NCBI RefSeq assembly: GCF_014898815.1
Contig: NW_026515482.1
Span: 930,001 to 994,000, forward strand
Reading direction: 5' to 3'
Length of the DNA stretch: 64,000 bases
Source: Panonychus citri
Taxonomy: Eukaryota > Arthropoda > Arachnida > Trombidiformes > Tetranychidae
Part shown: positions 28,501 to 40,562 of the stretch, piece after piece
How the letters are laid out: each line of letters begins with the position of its first letter
Numbering within the stretch: the stretch's first letter is position 1
The notes under the pieces: model-generated
The model's database searches: none
What the model saw: the letters and a program-made list of their open reading frames with translations, nothing else
Told to the model about the DNA's origin: nothing
Made by a program: the position numbers and the translations under genes

Positions 28501-30420
28501 TTTATCATGAGGATATAATACTGATCAGACTATCATGATGACCAATTTATTGAATCATCTCATCATCATGGGTAATTGTTGGTCCAAGATTATGTTGTTT
28601 TCATCATTACTGCTCTTCACTGGTCAACTGGTCAGAGTAAAAAATGTTAACATGGAGAAAAACAAAAATGAGGATAAAAGTTCTTGAAATTTTTTCTTTC
28701 CATCAAAAAAGAAAACTAGATGAACAGAAAATTCAATAACAAAAGGGATAATCATCTCGATGATAATGAAGAGGATTAAAAGTGAGTGGATGATGGAGAT
28801 GAAAAAAAAATTGATGACATTTTCCATCACTATAACTTGTTGATACAGTTGATGAGTGAAGGTTAATCAAGTTACATTATTTAATTTACTTTGATGGTGA
28901 CTGATAATGTTTACGTAATAATAGTGATAATAAATGATGAATAGGTTTATGGAAGGCTAGATAATGAAGAAAAAACAAAAACTCGAACTTGTTAGAACAA
29001 TTTTTTCGAGTTTTTTTTTTCTTGTCTTCTTTTCTTTCTCATTCACTTTCTCTGTTTCCTTTTCCTGCTAATGCACTTGGAGGTGTCTTATGGATTAAAT
29101 AATAACATTTAATATGATAGAAAATGACAAAAATAATTAACACAATAGAAGAGAAAAATAAACAAAGCTAATTATCGGGTTTAACCTTCACCAATTGATA
29201 ACATGTCTTAATCAATCACATGGGAAAAGAAGCAAAATAAAAGGGAAAATTAATCAACTAATCAACAAGCTTTTTGTTTTTCTTAATAATCAGAGTTTCA
29301 AATCATGATTAATGGCTCTGATTATTTTGGTAAGCTAAGAATTGTTGATTAACCAAAGGAATTGAATCAATCAGAGAATTGGATCATGATAAGGATTAAT
29401 GAATTATACCAAATTCTAACAAATTGATTTCCAATTTTCTGATTTCATGATAATTTACTCAAGTTCAAGGTGGAGATCAGATTGTTACTCGAAACTTTTT
29501 GTTTCTTAGAACAAAAAATTTTTGTTTTTCCAATTCAAATATTGACCATTTAAAATTATCGAATCCAAATTATCTTGAAAAAGAGATGAGAGTTGATGAT
29601 TAGATTATTTTATCGTAATCATGTTGGACCCTGATAACCTCAAATCAGATTAGATTTGTGATGATTGATTAATCAAAGAAGAGGAAGAAAAAAATAATAG
29701 CTGATAATACAAGGAGGATATAAAGATGAAGGCGGAAGTAGTCAGAGGATTTGAAATTTATTGCATCATCTTGATAAATCCATTTGTATCCTTTATCTTA
29801 TCTTCATCCTCCTCCTGCAATCAGTTTTTATCTCATCTTACATCCAATGGATAATCAAACATACATGGGAAAAGTAGTTGAACTAAACTGGAAACGGAAT
29901 GAGGTTACTTAATCCTCGAGGATCAAATCATATGAAGATTAAGTAACAAATGTTCAGGTTGTTTTTTCCTGGTCTTTATTTTTTTTTTGGTCCTTGCAGG
30001 TCAGATCATTTTCTTGCCTTGGAAAAAGTACAAAGACAATGGTAATATTAATTCCCGGGATAAAAGTCAATTGTCAGTTGCAACCAGAACTTTGTGAACA
30101 GTTTTCTGTAGCTGAATAACATTTCACTTCTCTATTGTTGCTTTTGTCTCTTTCAATGTTTTTTTTTCTTCTTACCAGATGAGAGATGCAATTAAAAAAC
30201 ACATCATGGTGACATTATTTTCACCATGAAACATAAGCTGAATCATTTGTGATAATAGGAATTGAAAATTGCCTAAAGGTTGATAAGTGTTTGTTTTTAT
30301 ATTTTATTCATGGTGTGAAAGTGAAACAAAAACAGATGAGAGAAAAACAATAAGATGTAAATTCAGGCGGAAAATCTGAATCATTATCCTGATATTTGAG
30401 TGACAGTAAAAGATTACGGT

Positions 30421-30458
<38 letters not shown>

Positions 30459-31352
30459 CAAGTAAATGGTGGTAAGACTGGGAGTGGAATAATCTGAAAG
30501 AAAGTTCTGTAAGATGTTGGATTCTGATATCATGTTGGAACTTTTTTTCCATTTTCATCCTTTTCTCCTCCTCTATGGGTTACATTTCCCTCCTCGGATA
30601 AATTGTCCAAAGAAATCATTAACTCGTTAGACCAAAAGAACCATAATAATTGAGGAAAATCTGGTTTTCTATGATTATGATGATGATCATGGTGATTGCT
30701 GAATCAAGAATTGTTCTTTGACTGGATAACCTTTATTTAGATACTCTTCCTCAATCATCAGCATAACCTTGTATCCTTACTGATTTAATATAAAATATTA
30801 TCTGTTTGACCATCATCATGATTCTGGTTTCATTGTTATCAATAATCTCAATTGAATGAAATGATCTAATGCTATGAGACTGTTGACAAAGGTGATATTT
30901 GAATGATTCTTGTTCCCATCCACAGTGATAATCTGTTATTCACAACGTGATAGTTAAAATGTTTCATTAGAATCACGTTCATCTTATTTTCACCTTACCA
31001 TCAGGATTACTGAATCTTTTATCATGAATAATTACTTTAGAGTCTCAAGTTTACTTATAAGTCAGAGAAAATGATATTTCCTTCATGTATCTTTTCAGAT
31101 AAGATTGAAACTTTATCTGTGATGAAAATTCAATCATGATATTAATCTGATGAGATAACTAATGCTGTTCTATCAGCTATTGAATTTTTTGTCTTCGCCA
31201 GAGGTTTATCAACCCTTATTTCCCACCTCACCTTACATTTTAATCCAATATCATCTCAATCATGTTGAAATAAAGCTCTGAGAATGATGTTATCATGATG
31301 TTCAACGATAATAAAATAATGATCATCATGATAATGGTGAAATATGAGAAAG

Positions 31353-31384
<32 letters not shown>

Positions 31385-34300
31385 AGGTCATTAGGATTCT
31401 GTTTATTTTTGTTGGTCAAGAAAAAAGTGGGAAAAAGCTCATGGTCATCATGATATTGATTCTTACTCCATTGTTTGTCGGGTGATAAAAATGAATTGGA
31501 ACTTTTTTTGTTCCAATCTAATTTTCCTCACTCTTGTTGTTGTAATAAAGTTTAAATTAATATCACCATGATCACCAATTTGATCAATCTTAATCTTCGT
31601 GATAAGAAAATGATTCAAGATAATCACAATTATTATGTCATCAACTTTGAGCTCACTTCAAGTGACACCATCATTGTTTTTCAATGTAAATATCAGCTTA
31701 TCATGAAAAGATTGACCATCGTCTTAATAATTGTTCACAATGATGACCATCAGCTTTTGATCGACCAGTCATTTCACTTTCAGTTAAACTTTTGACAGTT
31801 AAACCTCTCAGATGATCCGGTGACCGATGGCCATTGATAAATATCCACTGAAGATGTTAAGGAAAAGATTGAACAAAATAAGGAAGTAGGAAGTTATTCA
31901 ATTGAAACACTTTTCTCATGTTTTCATTTAATAACAACAATTTACTTAGACAGTGTGGGAATGCTGTTAGTTTGATTGTCACCATCAACTGATCAACGAC
32001 AGGGAGTGATTTCTTTTCAGTTCCGTTATTCTGTATTATCATTTCTTCCGCTTCTTTTGCTCATACTTGAGATGAACTTTATTCCCGATTCATTGAGTTT
32101 GATCAAAAATTGTGATATTACTATTATATAGATTGTATCATTTCATGGGGAATCATTTCTGATAATAATGTCAACACTAATGTCCAGTATGTGCCCAGTT
32201 AAGTTCTGTGTAATAAAATTTTGATACTTAACAAGAAGAGACAGAGAGAAAGAAAGAAATATGAAAAAAGATTCAACTGGAGGGAAGAAAAAGTTTCAAG
32301 ATTGGAAATATTATCATGGAAAAAAAAAGAGAATAAGAAAAAAAATTTCTTCCTTTTTGTGTTATATTATATTCATGAATTATCGTTTCCATCAGCATGA
32401 TTGTTATTATCATCACCATTATGGTTTAGAATGGTAATAGTGTATAACTTGGGCGGTGGAAGACAGAAAATGATAATTCTCACCCTCAGTCTCTCTCTCT
32501 CTCTTCTTATATCATGTATTTCTCATCATCATCTTGAGTCATATTGACTCAGGATAAATATAATATTAACATTGGAAGTTGTTGTTCTTGGGGTGGTAAA
32601 GTACTTGCGAGTGGGAGATAATAGGTTTTCATGAAGATTTTCATTGATAAACAAAAAGTGATCAACTCACTAACTCTTTCTCTCTATTTATCATTAATGT
32701 ATTTTTCTAATGTTCATTATTCAAAGAAAGAAAATCATGAAAATCATTGAGAGAATGAACTTTTTTTCTTCTTCTTTTTTCCCCAATATAATCTTATCAA
32801 AGTTTCCAATCGAAACTTTCGATTTCAGTTGCAAACACTTGAATGAGGAACAAAAATGCATCATGAAAATTTTACCTCCTCCACCCTGAACCTGCTTCTT
32901 AAGTTGTTCATTCATGAGATATAATTAACATTTGAATACAATGTTTGGTTTAATGATAAAAATAATAATGAATTTTGAAGGGAGAAAAGTTTCACTGAAC
33001 TTTCAAGTGAGGGAAAATTATTAATCAAGTTACATTTACTCACCATGGTGATGGTGAAGAAAATAATTATCATTGAAAGATGAGAGATAAATATATGTCA
33101 CTTATATTCATCATGTGATAATATGTGTATTTAGATGATAATGGATTCGAGGTGACAGTTGAAATGATATATAAAATCAATATGTATTAATGGTAACATA
33201 AACATTGTTATTTACAGGGAGGGGTTGAAGATGATAAGGTGAATGAGTGATAATATGAATTCATGTAGATTCACCATGAAATTAACTTAATCGAAGCAGA
33301 TAATATATATTACCATGAATGTGAGGGGGGGAAAGTTCTTATCATAAGATGGGAGACTTAGATTATGTTCCATGATGGTGTTGGTGATGCTGATGGTGGA
33401 AAACTGTTCATTATCATGGGTATCCCTCAGAAATTAACTCCCACCGAGGATAAGCTGTTAAGTAAAAGAGAATTGGAATCTGTATCATTAGAAATATTAA
33501 TAGAACGAATGTAATTGCATATGAATTTCGTCTAATATTTTTACTTATCATCATGTTTATCGGCATTGAATTTAGTTCAGAACTTTTCTTTCGTTCTTTT
33601 GGTCTGATCATAACTTGATCAATCTATTATTTATCCACATGGATTTAGATTGTGATACAACATTTATTGGTTGAGACAATGTTGGTTATCTGGGTCAAAA
33701 TGAATATGATGATATTCCCATGAGAGTTTATTCATTTTATGTTATCTGGTTGATGAGGATGACAAATAGATGAGCAAAGGGGATATGATTATAATGATGA
33801 TGACGATGATGATAGAGAGCTAATATGTTGAGCTTAAGGATAAACAACAAAATGATGTCAATTTTTTGAGTATGAAAATAATAACACTCGATACATTGGA
33901 AGTGGTTAGAAAATTTTTGATCATTTGAAGGTAAATATGAGGAGATGATAATGATTGGTGATATTACATGGAGGTGGAAAAAGATTATATTTAGAATAGT
34001 AAATATTAATAGATGAGGGTAGAAAACGATAAATTAAGAAGCGGAAATTTATGGTTCTTATATTTTTGTCCGAATAGTAATTCCATTTATATAAAAGTTA
34101 TGTATTCTATTGACCCAATGAATGAACTTGGAGAAATAAACATTTTCTTTGATTACTGTTGAGATAATTTATTCAGCTAAATAAATTACTCTTAGCTTGT
34201 TATCTTTATAATGATAATCATCATCAGTATCATCGGCTTATTATATCATTATTATCATGATGATGATGATGATGATGATTGGATTCCTTGGACTAATATG

Positions 34301-35011
34301 AGTTATCTTTTCTGTTTGGTTATTATCATATTTTCTTGTGAATGCCGATCAATACGATCTATGACCGATAATCTTTGATTGTTGTTGATCAATTTTAGTG
34401 TATATTCCAACTCATGATATCGATAATTTTATCCCATTGTTACTTGCGATATGTTTATGTCAATGTTTTAACCTTTTATTTATTCCAGGTAAAGGATCAT
34501 TCATGAATCATTGACATTGTATATGTTTATCAGATGATTTGATTCAATGTTTACATGACACTTTTCATGGAAGATCAAGATTTAGAAGGAATAAGAGAAT
34601 TTTCCTTTAAACATGATTTTCTCTTCCATGTTGCTCATGTTTCCCTTTTGCTCACACAAACGACGATCAAGACTTTCTCTCATCATCTTTTCTCATTGAT
34701 GGATAGTCTAATAATATCACTATGAATATGATCAGAATAATCTGAAAGTATCAACGAATATAAATCAAAATGAATGAGCTGAATAGGAACGATAACTTTG
34801 AATTCGTCAATCATCTTTTTCTTTTCTCCTTCATCTCAGGAAGATATTCTCTTCCTTTTCTTCATCCTGAACATCGACTTTAAGTATTAGAGGAAGAGAA
34901 AAAAAAACTTTTCCATCTTCTCATGAATTCACTTGGAAATTTCATCTTGTCAACGAATATTTTTTTCCATATAAAATGTTCATCCGTAAGTATCTTCATT
35001 CCACTTAGCCT

Positions 35012-35046
<35 letters not shown>

Positions 35047-38000
35047 GAGCCTAAAAAGAGGAAGAAGATGATGAAAAATATTCAAAAAGGATGAGAAAAA
35101 GTTCTTGGTCTAAATATCATGTAATGATAACAATAATATTCACCGAATGAATATGAAACATGGAAATTGTGTCTTCCAATTTTATTATTCAATTGAATGA
35201 GAAAAAAATATTACATTTTTTACTTGTATTGAAATTTAATAAGGATGATGAAGGATGAAGATGATGTTAACTGTTGTGACTGAGTAATTGTGTATGATGA
35301 TAATATACATTATTTATTATTCAAGTGCCAGTGAAAAAAAAGTTATATTACTCAAAATGATGAAAAGGTGATATGAAATGAAAATGATCATCATCCTGAT
35401 CATCATTTTAATCATCATTGTCATTTGCTTCATTATTTACATCATCATCTTTCAGATAAATTGATTTCTGGTGAGAGCATTTAGTCAATTTGTCATCCTC
35501 TTGATTTACTCATCATTCTGGTTCAATTTCCTCCCTCCCTCAACTTATCATGATCATGATAATAATAAATTGTTCACTTGAATCCTATTGAAAAATCAAT
35601 TAATCAAGTTTAGACTTTAAATTGTTTCACTTTGATCAATGTATCCAAATTGATTGATCAAAACATTGAATGAATTTTTTTTAACTTTTCAAAATTTTCA
35701 CTCGATTCAATCAATATCAATATGAATATTTTTATTCATTTTCATGGTAATCAGATTATCTTCATCTTAATCTCCAACAAGATTAATACAGATTAATAGT
35801 CTATTTGGAAAGTAAAATTGGATAAAGAGAGAGGAAAAAAGTTCGAAACAATCAATCGAAACTTTTTTACAACTTTTTTCTTTACAATTGATCAAGTCGA
35901 TTATGTAATTTTTTCACTCACTAATCCAGTAAATTAGTTGAATCAATTTGATCATCATCTGATTATGATGGCACCATTAAAATTACATCAAACTTCATGT
36001 CACAAGGTAATAACCAAAGTTAATTGTTACTGTCAAAGACAATTAGCTGCCTGTTTAATAATAAAATCAATCAATTAATTGCTATCCAAAAGTAGTGATT
36101 AGATTAACCCATAATAGTTAACATAATACCCTTAATCTTTTAATTGTCATTATCTTATCGGTTGATTGTTTCTCAATGATAGTTATACAAAAACTGATAA
36201 TATAAATGTCCAACTCTAAGGGTATTCTATCAGCAATCAAAACAAACTGTAAATTAATTTGATTTGGGATAACAATTAAAACCAATTAAAACTAATTAAC
36301 CATTAGGATGATGGTTGGATTATATTGAATAGTTAATTAATCAATGAGAATGAAAGAGAGAGAATCAAGGATAATAATCAAGGTGTAAAAACTTTTTCTC
36401 TTGTTAGGTAATAAATGATTACATGTCAAAGATAAAACCACAATTGAATATTAACAATATTAATCTGATCAGAATTTCATGTAAATTCATCGTGATTATC
36501 TGACTGTTTCAAGCTATAAAGCAACTTAATCCTTAAACCACAATCATGGTTGACATTCAAATGACATGAAGCAAAAAAAGATGGATTTACAAACAGCCTC
36601 AATTGAACAATATGACAGTGTTATTTATATAAAGTCTATTGGATGGAAAATGGTTCAGCATCTTATTGGGTAACCATGGATACGAATCATTCAAGGATTT
36701 TCTTCTTCTTTCAATTGTAATATTCTCATTTCTATCATCATCATCACCACCACCACCCACTACACCTACTTACCCATCCTTTTCCACTCTCTCAGTCTCT
36801 CTCCCTCTGAGTTTTCTATTTCCTTCTCCGGTTACAATCTTCAACATTAAACAAGATTAAACTAAATAACATTAACCTTCAAGGGCTTACTTTTCATCTT
36901 CATCGTCTTTTCCAGGGCATAATAATATCTGTTTCCCTGAAAAACATTGTTTCATCCTCATCCTCATCTTCATTTTCCTCTCTCTCTCTCATTTATATTT
37001 CCGCATCACCGGAAATCCATTTTGAATCTTTTCACATAAGCTGAGACAACAAACTTCAATTTACAATCTTGTTCAAATGATTCAGATTCTGTGTGTATAT
37101 TTATTTACTTCACCATGTTTGTCATGATAAAAATGACTCATATACTACCATGAGAATCGTTGTTATATCCTTTGAATGTTAAGTAAAAAATCAACATGAT
37201 AATCAGATAATAATTCTGATGGTGAAATCATTCAATTGATTTTTAAACTTGAATCACTTAAATTTATCATGTTTTCCTATTATTATCATGATATTTGTCC
37301 TTCTTCATTGTTAACCATTTACTTTTATCAATTGTTCTGATAGGAAATTTACTAATTGTTTCACACAAGGGACAGATAATTAACCTTTAATGTTGATTGG
37401 AAATCCTAATTCAATTAGATTTAATTACTTGTAAACATTTATTGTAAACTCACATGGCAGTTTAATTACTATACAAACATTTGCAATGAAATTTTCTTTC
37501 ATTTAATTGTTAGTTTATTGATTAAAACAAATTGCCAATTAACATTGATTAACATTGAATTAACCTTTCTAATATAACCTGTGGTGATAAAACAATTAAA
37601 TTGTATCATTGACTAACCTTTAATTGTTAATTTACAATCACAATCAAAGATTATACAAAATCAATTGTAATAATTATTGATTTATATTTAATTTGATTGT
37701 TTCAACATTATTGACATAATTTATTTTCAAATTTAATCAATTTTGTATAATTTCATTGAATTGTAAATATATTAATATGATTAATATTGATTCAGTTTAA
37801 ATATTATTCAATTCATTCAGCGACAATTTAATTTATCAGTGGCAAAAAAGTAAACAATTTGATTGATTTGGTTGTGATTAAAATTGATTGAATTTTGTTT
37901 CCACTATTTGATTGATTGATTAATTGATTTCACTTTGATTAACCCTTTAGGTTACTTGGAACAGGGTTTACTGGTTCGTGATCTTGATAAATTGTTGGTT

Positions 38001-39936
38001 AATTATGTTACGAGTCCAACATTAAAATTAGATTTAATCTCGTTAATACCAAGTGACCTGTTCTACTTAATCACTGGGGTCAACTGTCAAGATGGACACA
38101 TACCTTGTCCAGTAATTGTCCGTCTTAATCGTCTATTTAAATTACATCGTCTAATTGAATGTTTCGATCGAACCGAAACTCGAACTAATTTTCCAAATGC
38201 CTTTCGAATATGTAAATTAATCTTTATCATTCTGGTTGTAATCCACTGGAATGCTTGCTTCTATTTCGCTATGTCAAGTTTTATAGGTAATTAATCAACT
38301 AATTAGTTAACTAATTAAAGAAAAAAAAAGGTGAAAGACAATTAACTTGATTCCCAAAAGGAAAATACAATCAAAAGTTACTATTGCGTCTCGATTATTA
38401 TTGTGAATAAAACAAATCAATTCACATTTTGTTGTCATATTTTTTAATTGGTGAACAATTAACAATCAACTAACTATGATTCTAATCATTAATTTAACCT
38501 TTTTTTTTAATAATCTTGTTTATCCTCAAGCAATCAAGATGTTATCATCTAATTGATAGATATAAGTAAGAGAAAGTTGTTGATTAATTGTGACAATAAT
38601 TGATTAGACTTGCTAACCTTAATCATTACGATTATTTTTACCTTTGATTATCAAGTTGATTGTCATTAAATGTGCTAATTGTTTATCTAGTTGGAGGACA
38701 ATTTATTTTGTCTTCATAATTATGATTGATTATTTTTTTTTTGTCTTTCTCATCTTGTTTTTATTTGATTGATTGTCCAACTTGTCATGATTAGGCTTCG
38801 ATACTGACCGTTGGGTTTACAGTATGAACAATACTGGTGAAGGATTTTTTCAACAATATGTTTACTGTTTCTATTGGTCAACCTTGACCTTAACTGCCAT
38901 CGGTGAAGTTCCGGTTCCTACTCGAGATGAGGAATATATTTTTGTCATCTTTGACTTTTTAATCGGTGTCCTTATTTTTGCCACCATTGTGGGTAATGTG
39001 GGTTCCATGATAACCAATATGAACGCATCTAGAGCTGAATTTCAGTCTCGAATGGACGCAATTAAACAGTACATGGAATTCAGAAAAGTTTCAAAAGAAC
39101 TTGAGAAACGGGTCATCAAGTGGTTCGACTATTTATGGTCAAATAAACAATCACTCGACGAGGAAGCGGTCATTTCGATCTTACCTGATAAACTACGAGC
39201 AGAGATTGCGATGCATATTCATTTAGATACATTGAAAAAGGTTATTACGATTTTCTAGTTGATTCAAATTGTTCCAATCAAATTTAATCAGAATCGATTC
39301 CTTTTTTTTCTGTTCTAAATTGTTCAATAGGTTAAATTGTTCCAAGACTGTGAATCTGGTCTATTAGCTCAATTGGTACTTAAATTGCGCCTTCAAGTAT
39401 TCAGTCCAGGAGATTTTATCTGTCGTAAGGGTGACGTTGGAAAGGAAATGTATATTGTTAAACGAGGCCGTTTATCGGTTGTCGGTGATGACGGTAAAAC
39501 GATTCTGGTCACTTTAAGCGATGGCTCCGTTTTTGGTGAACTGTCCATTTTGAATATTCGTGGTAATAAGACTGGTAATAGACGGACAGCCAATGTTCGG
39601 TCCGTTGGTTATTCGGATTGTTTTGTTCTCTCTAAACAAGATCTTTGGGAGGTATTGGAGGAATACCCGGAGGCTAAAGAGATGCTAATTGAAAGAGGGA
39701 AACAAATATTACTTAAAGATGGTCTACTTGATGAAGATGCATTGAAACGAGGTCAAAGGGAACGAGAAAGATTAGAAGATCGCTGTGTTCGGTTAGAGTC
39801 TAATATTGATACATTAACTACTCGATTCGCGAGACTTTTAGCTGAATATTCAGCAGCTCAGAAGAAGATTAAACAACGTTTGTACCATTTGGAAAGACGC
39901 TATGAGTTAACAATTAACGGAAATTCAAGTGAATAA
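25577..39936 (+). CDS. CNGA: Cyclic nucleotide-gated (CNG) cation channel, alpha-type subunit
   Basis: Five exons: 25577-25602, 25688-25899, 37951-38286, 38795-39240 and 39331-39936. They join in frame to 541 aa with phases 2, 1, 1 and 0. The start follows an in-frame stop at 25553-25555, but exon 1 encodes only about eight residues, so an upstream exon is possible. In order: S1-S2 (about residues 20-75), S3 (about 104-120), basic S4 (about 135-166), S5 (about 167-190), pore with the sequence TAIGE at 225-229, S6 and C-linker, and a cyclic-nucleotide-binding domain (about 363-465) with FGE at 408-410 and NRRTAN at 423-428. A C-terminal coiled coil (about 475-530) resembles the alpha-subunit leucine zipper. 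The filter glutamate favours an alpha type, since beta subunits carry glycine there. Family knowledge: these are plasma-membrane channels opened by cGMP or cAMP in sensory neurons. The pore reads TAIGE where TTIGE is usual. Confidence 0.93.
30424..30456. repeat. (AG)n microsatellite in the CNG intron
   Basis: A pure AG run of 33 bases. Confidence 0.9.
31355..31383. repeat. (TC)n microsatellite in the CNG intron
   Basis: A pure TC run of 29 bases, about 900 bases from the opposite-sense AG run at 30424-30456. Confidence 0.9.
34258..34279. repeat. (ATG)n microsatellite in the CNG intron
   Basis: About seven uninterrupted ATG units. Confidence 0.85.
35015..35043. repeat. (TC)n microsatellite in the CNG intron
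   Basis: A pure TC run of 29 bases. Confidence 0.9.
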
Positions 39937-39967
39937 AATTCAATCAATTCTGTTCAACAAAAATAAA
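39932..39967 (+). terminator. Candidate polyadenylation signals of the CNG gene
   Basis: Two AATAAA hexamers occur: one overlaps the stop codon (39932-39937) and one lies 25 bases later (39962-39967). The second would give a very short 3' UTR, which fits the tight spacing to the next gene. Confidence 0.5.
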
Positions 39968-40562
39968 AGACTTTTCGATTTATTTCCGATCTTTTTCTTA
40001 CTAATATAACCTGTAAATCAGGTAATGTACAAAACCCATACGTTTGAATTAAAGGAAATGAAAAACCTGAGGCAAAAGCTTAAATGTTGTTCCGGTCATT
40101 TGTCGGAAAAGATGTTTAAAAGTCACTTGAGACAATCTCGCGAGTAAACTGCATATTTCAGGATGATATCCAGAGTACGAAAAGCGTCTCGAGGAATGAT
40201 ACTCAGGCCACTTTTTGGTGATTTCAGCTAATGACATAGCAAATCGTTCTTGTTGGTTCCAAGAGATAGGGTCAGCCTGATAATGTACAGATTGAGAGCT
40301 CCAAAAATATCGTTCTCATGAGTTCGAAAATACTTATGTTAATAGTCATTGTGAATCTTGTTGATGATTAAATGCTCTAGTTTTCAGAAATGACCTCTAA
40401 ACTTTTTCTTTTCTCAAGAATATTGGTCTCAAGGGGGTTACAACTTTCTCTCAAGGTTCTATTTGATTCATTTCTTGATAGATTTAAATTTGCCGGTTTC
40501 TTCGTTGTCATGGTTACAGCTTTTGTTTACATAACATTACATTAAGGAAAATCAAGTTAACG
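39968..40562. other. CNG to Argonaute intergenic region
   Basis: About 600 bp between the CNG stop and the Argonaute start. It contains a decayed antisense Argonaute fragment (40149-40302). The remaining 250 bases before the ATG presumably include the Argonaute promoter and 5' UTR; I see no clear core promoter motif. Confidence 0.5.
40149..40302 (-). pseudogene. Decayed Argonaute fragment, antisense to the adjacent Argonaute
   Basis: Read on the minus strand, two blocks match the N-terminal part of the neighbouring Argonaute. Block 1 (about 40231-40302) aligns to the GAHNLY...SLGT..KN...CH region at 15 of 24 residues and then meets a stop. Block 2 (about 40149-40190) translates to PRDAFRTLDIIL, against PQDAIRALDIIL in the intact gene. 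About 190 bases of Argonaute sequence between the two are shortened to roughly 40 bases. Divergence is much greater than between the plus-strand copies, so this is an old duplicate or derives from another paralogue. It cannot encode a functional protein. It lies about 260 bp upstream of the intact gene, on the opposite strand. Confidence 0.8.

Larger units (their letters stand above)
25900..37950 (+). other. 12-kb second intron of the CNG gene
   Basis: The donor (CAG then GTAAGT at 25900) and the acceptor (CCCTTTAG ending at 37950) split one glycine codon between S2 and the S2-S3 region. The intron is 12,051 bp, whereas the other introns of this gene are 85, 508 and 90 bp. I found no convincing nested gene on either strand. 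It holds GAT/ATC repeats, CT/GA tracts (30424-30456, 31355-31383, 35015-35043) and many A/T homopolymers. Confidence 0.88.

Noticed and set aside
37935..37950. Upstream ATG-like start for the third CNG exon
   Set aside because: The open frame extends a few codons into intron sequence, but the CCCTTTAG acceptor and the split glycine codon with the 25688-25899 exon show that these bases are intronic.
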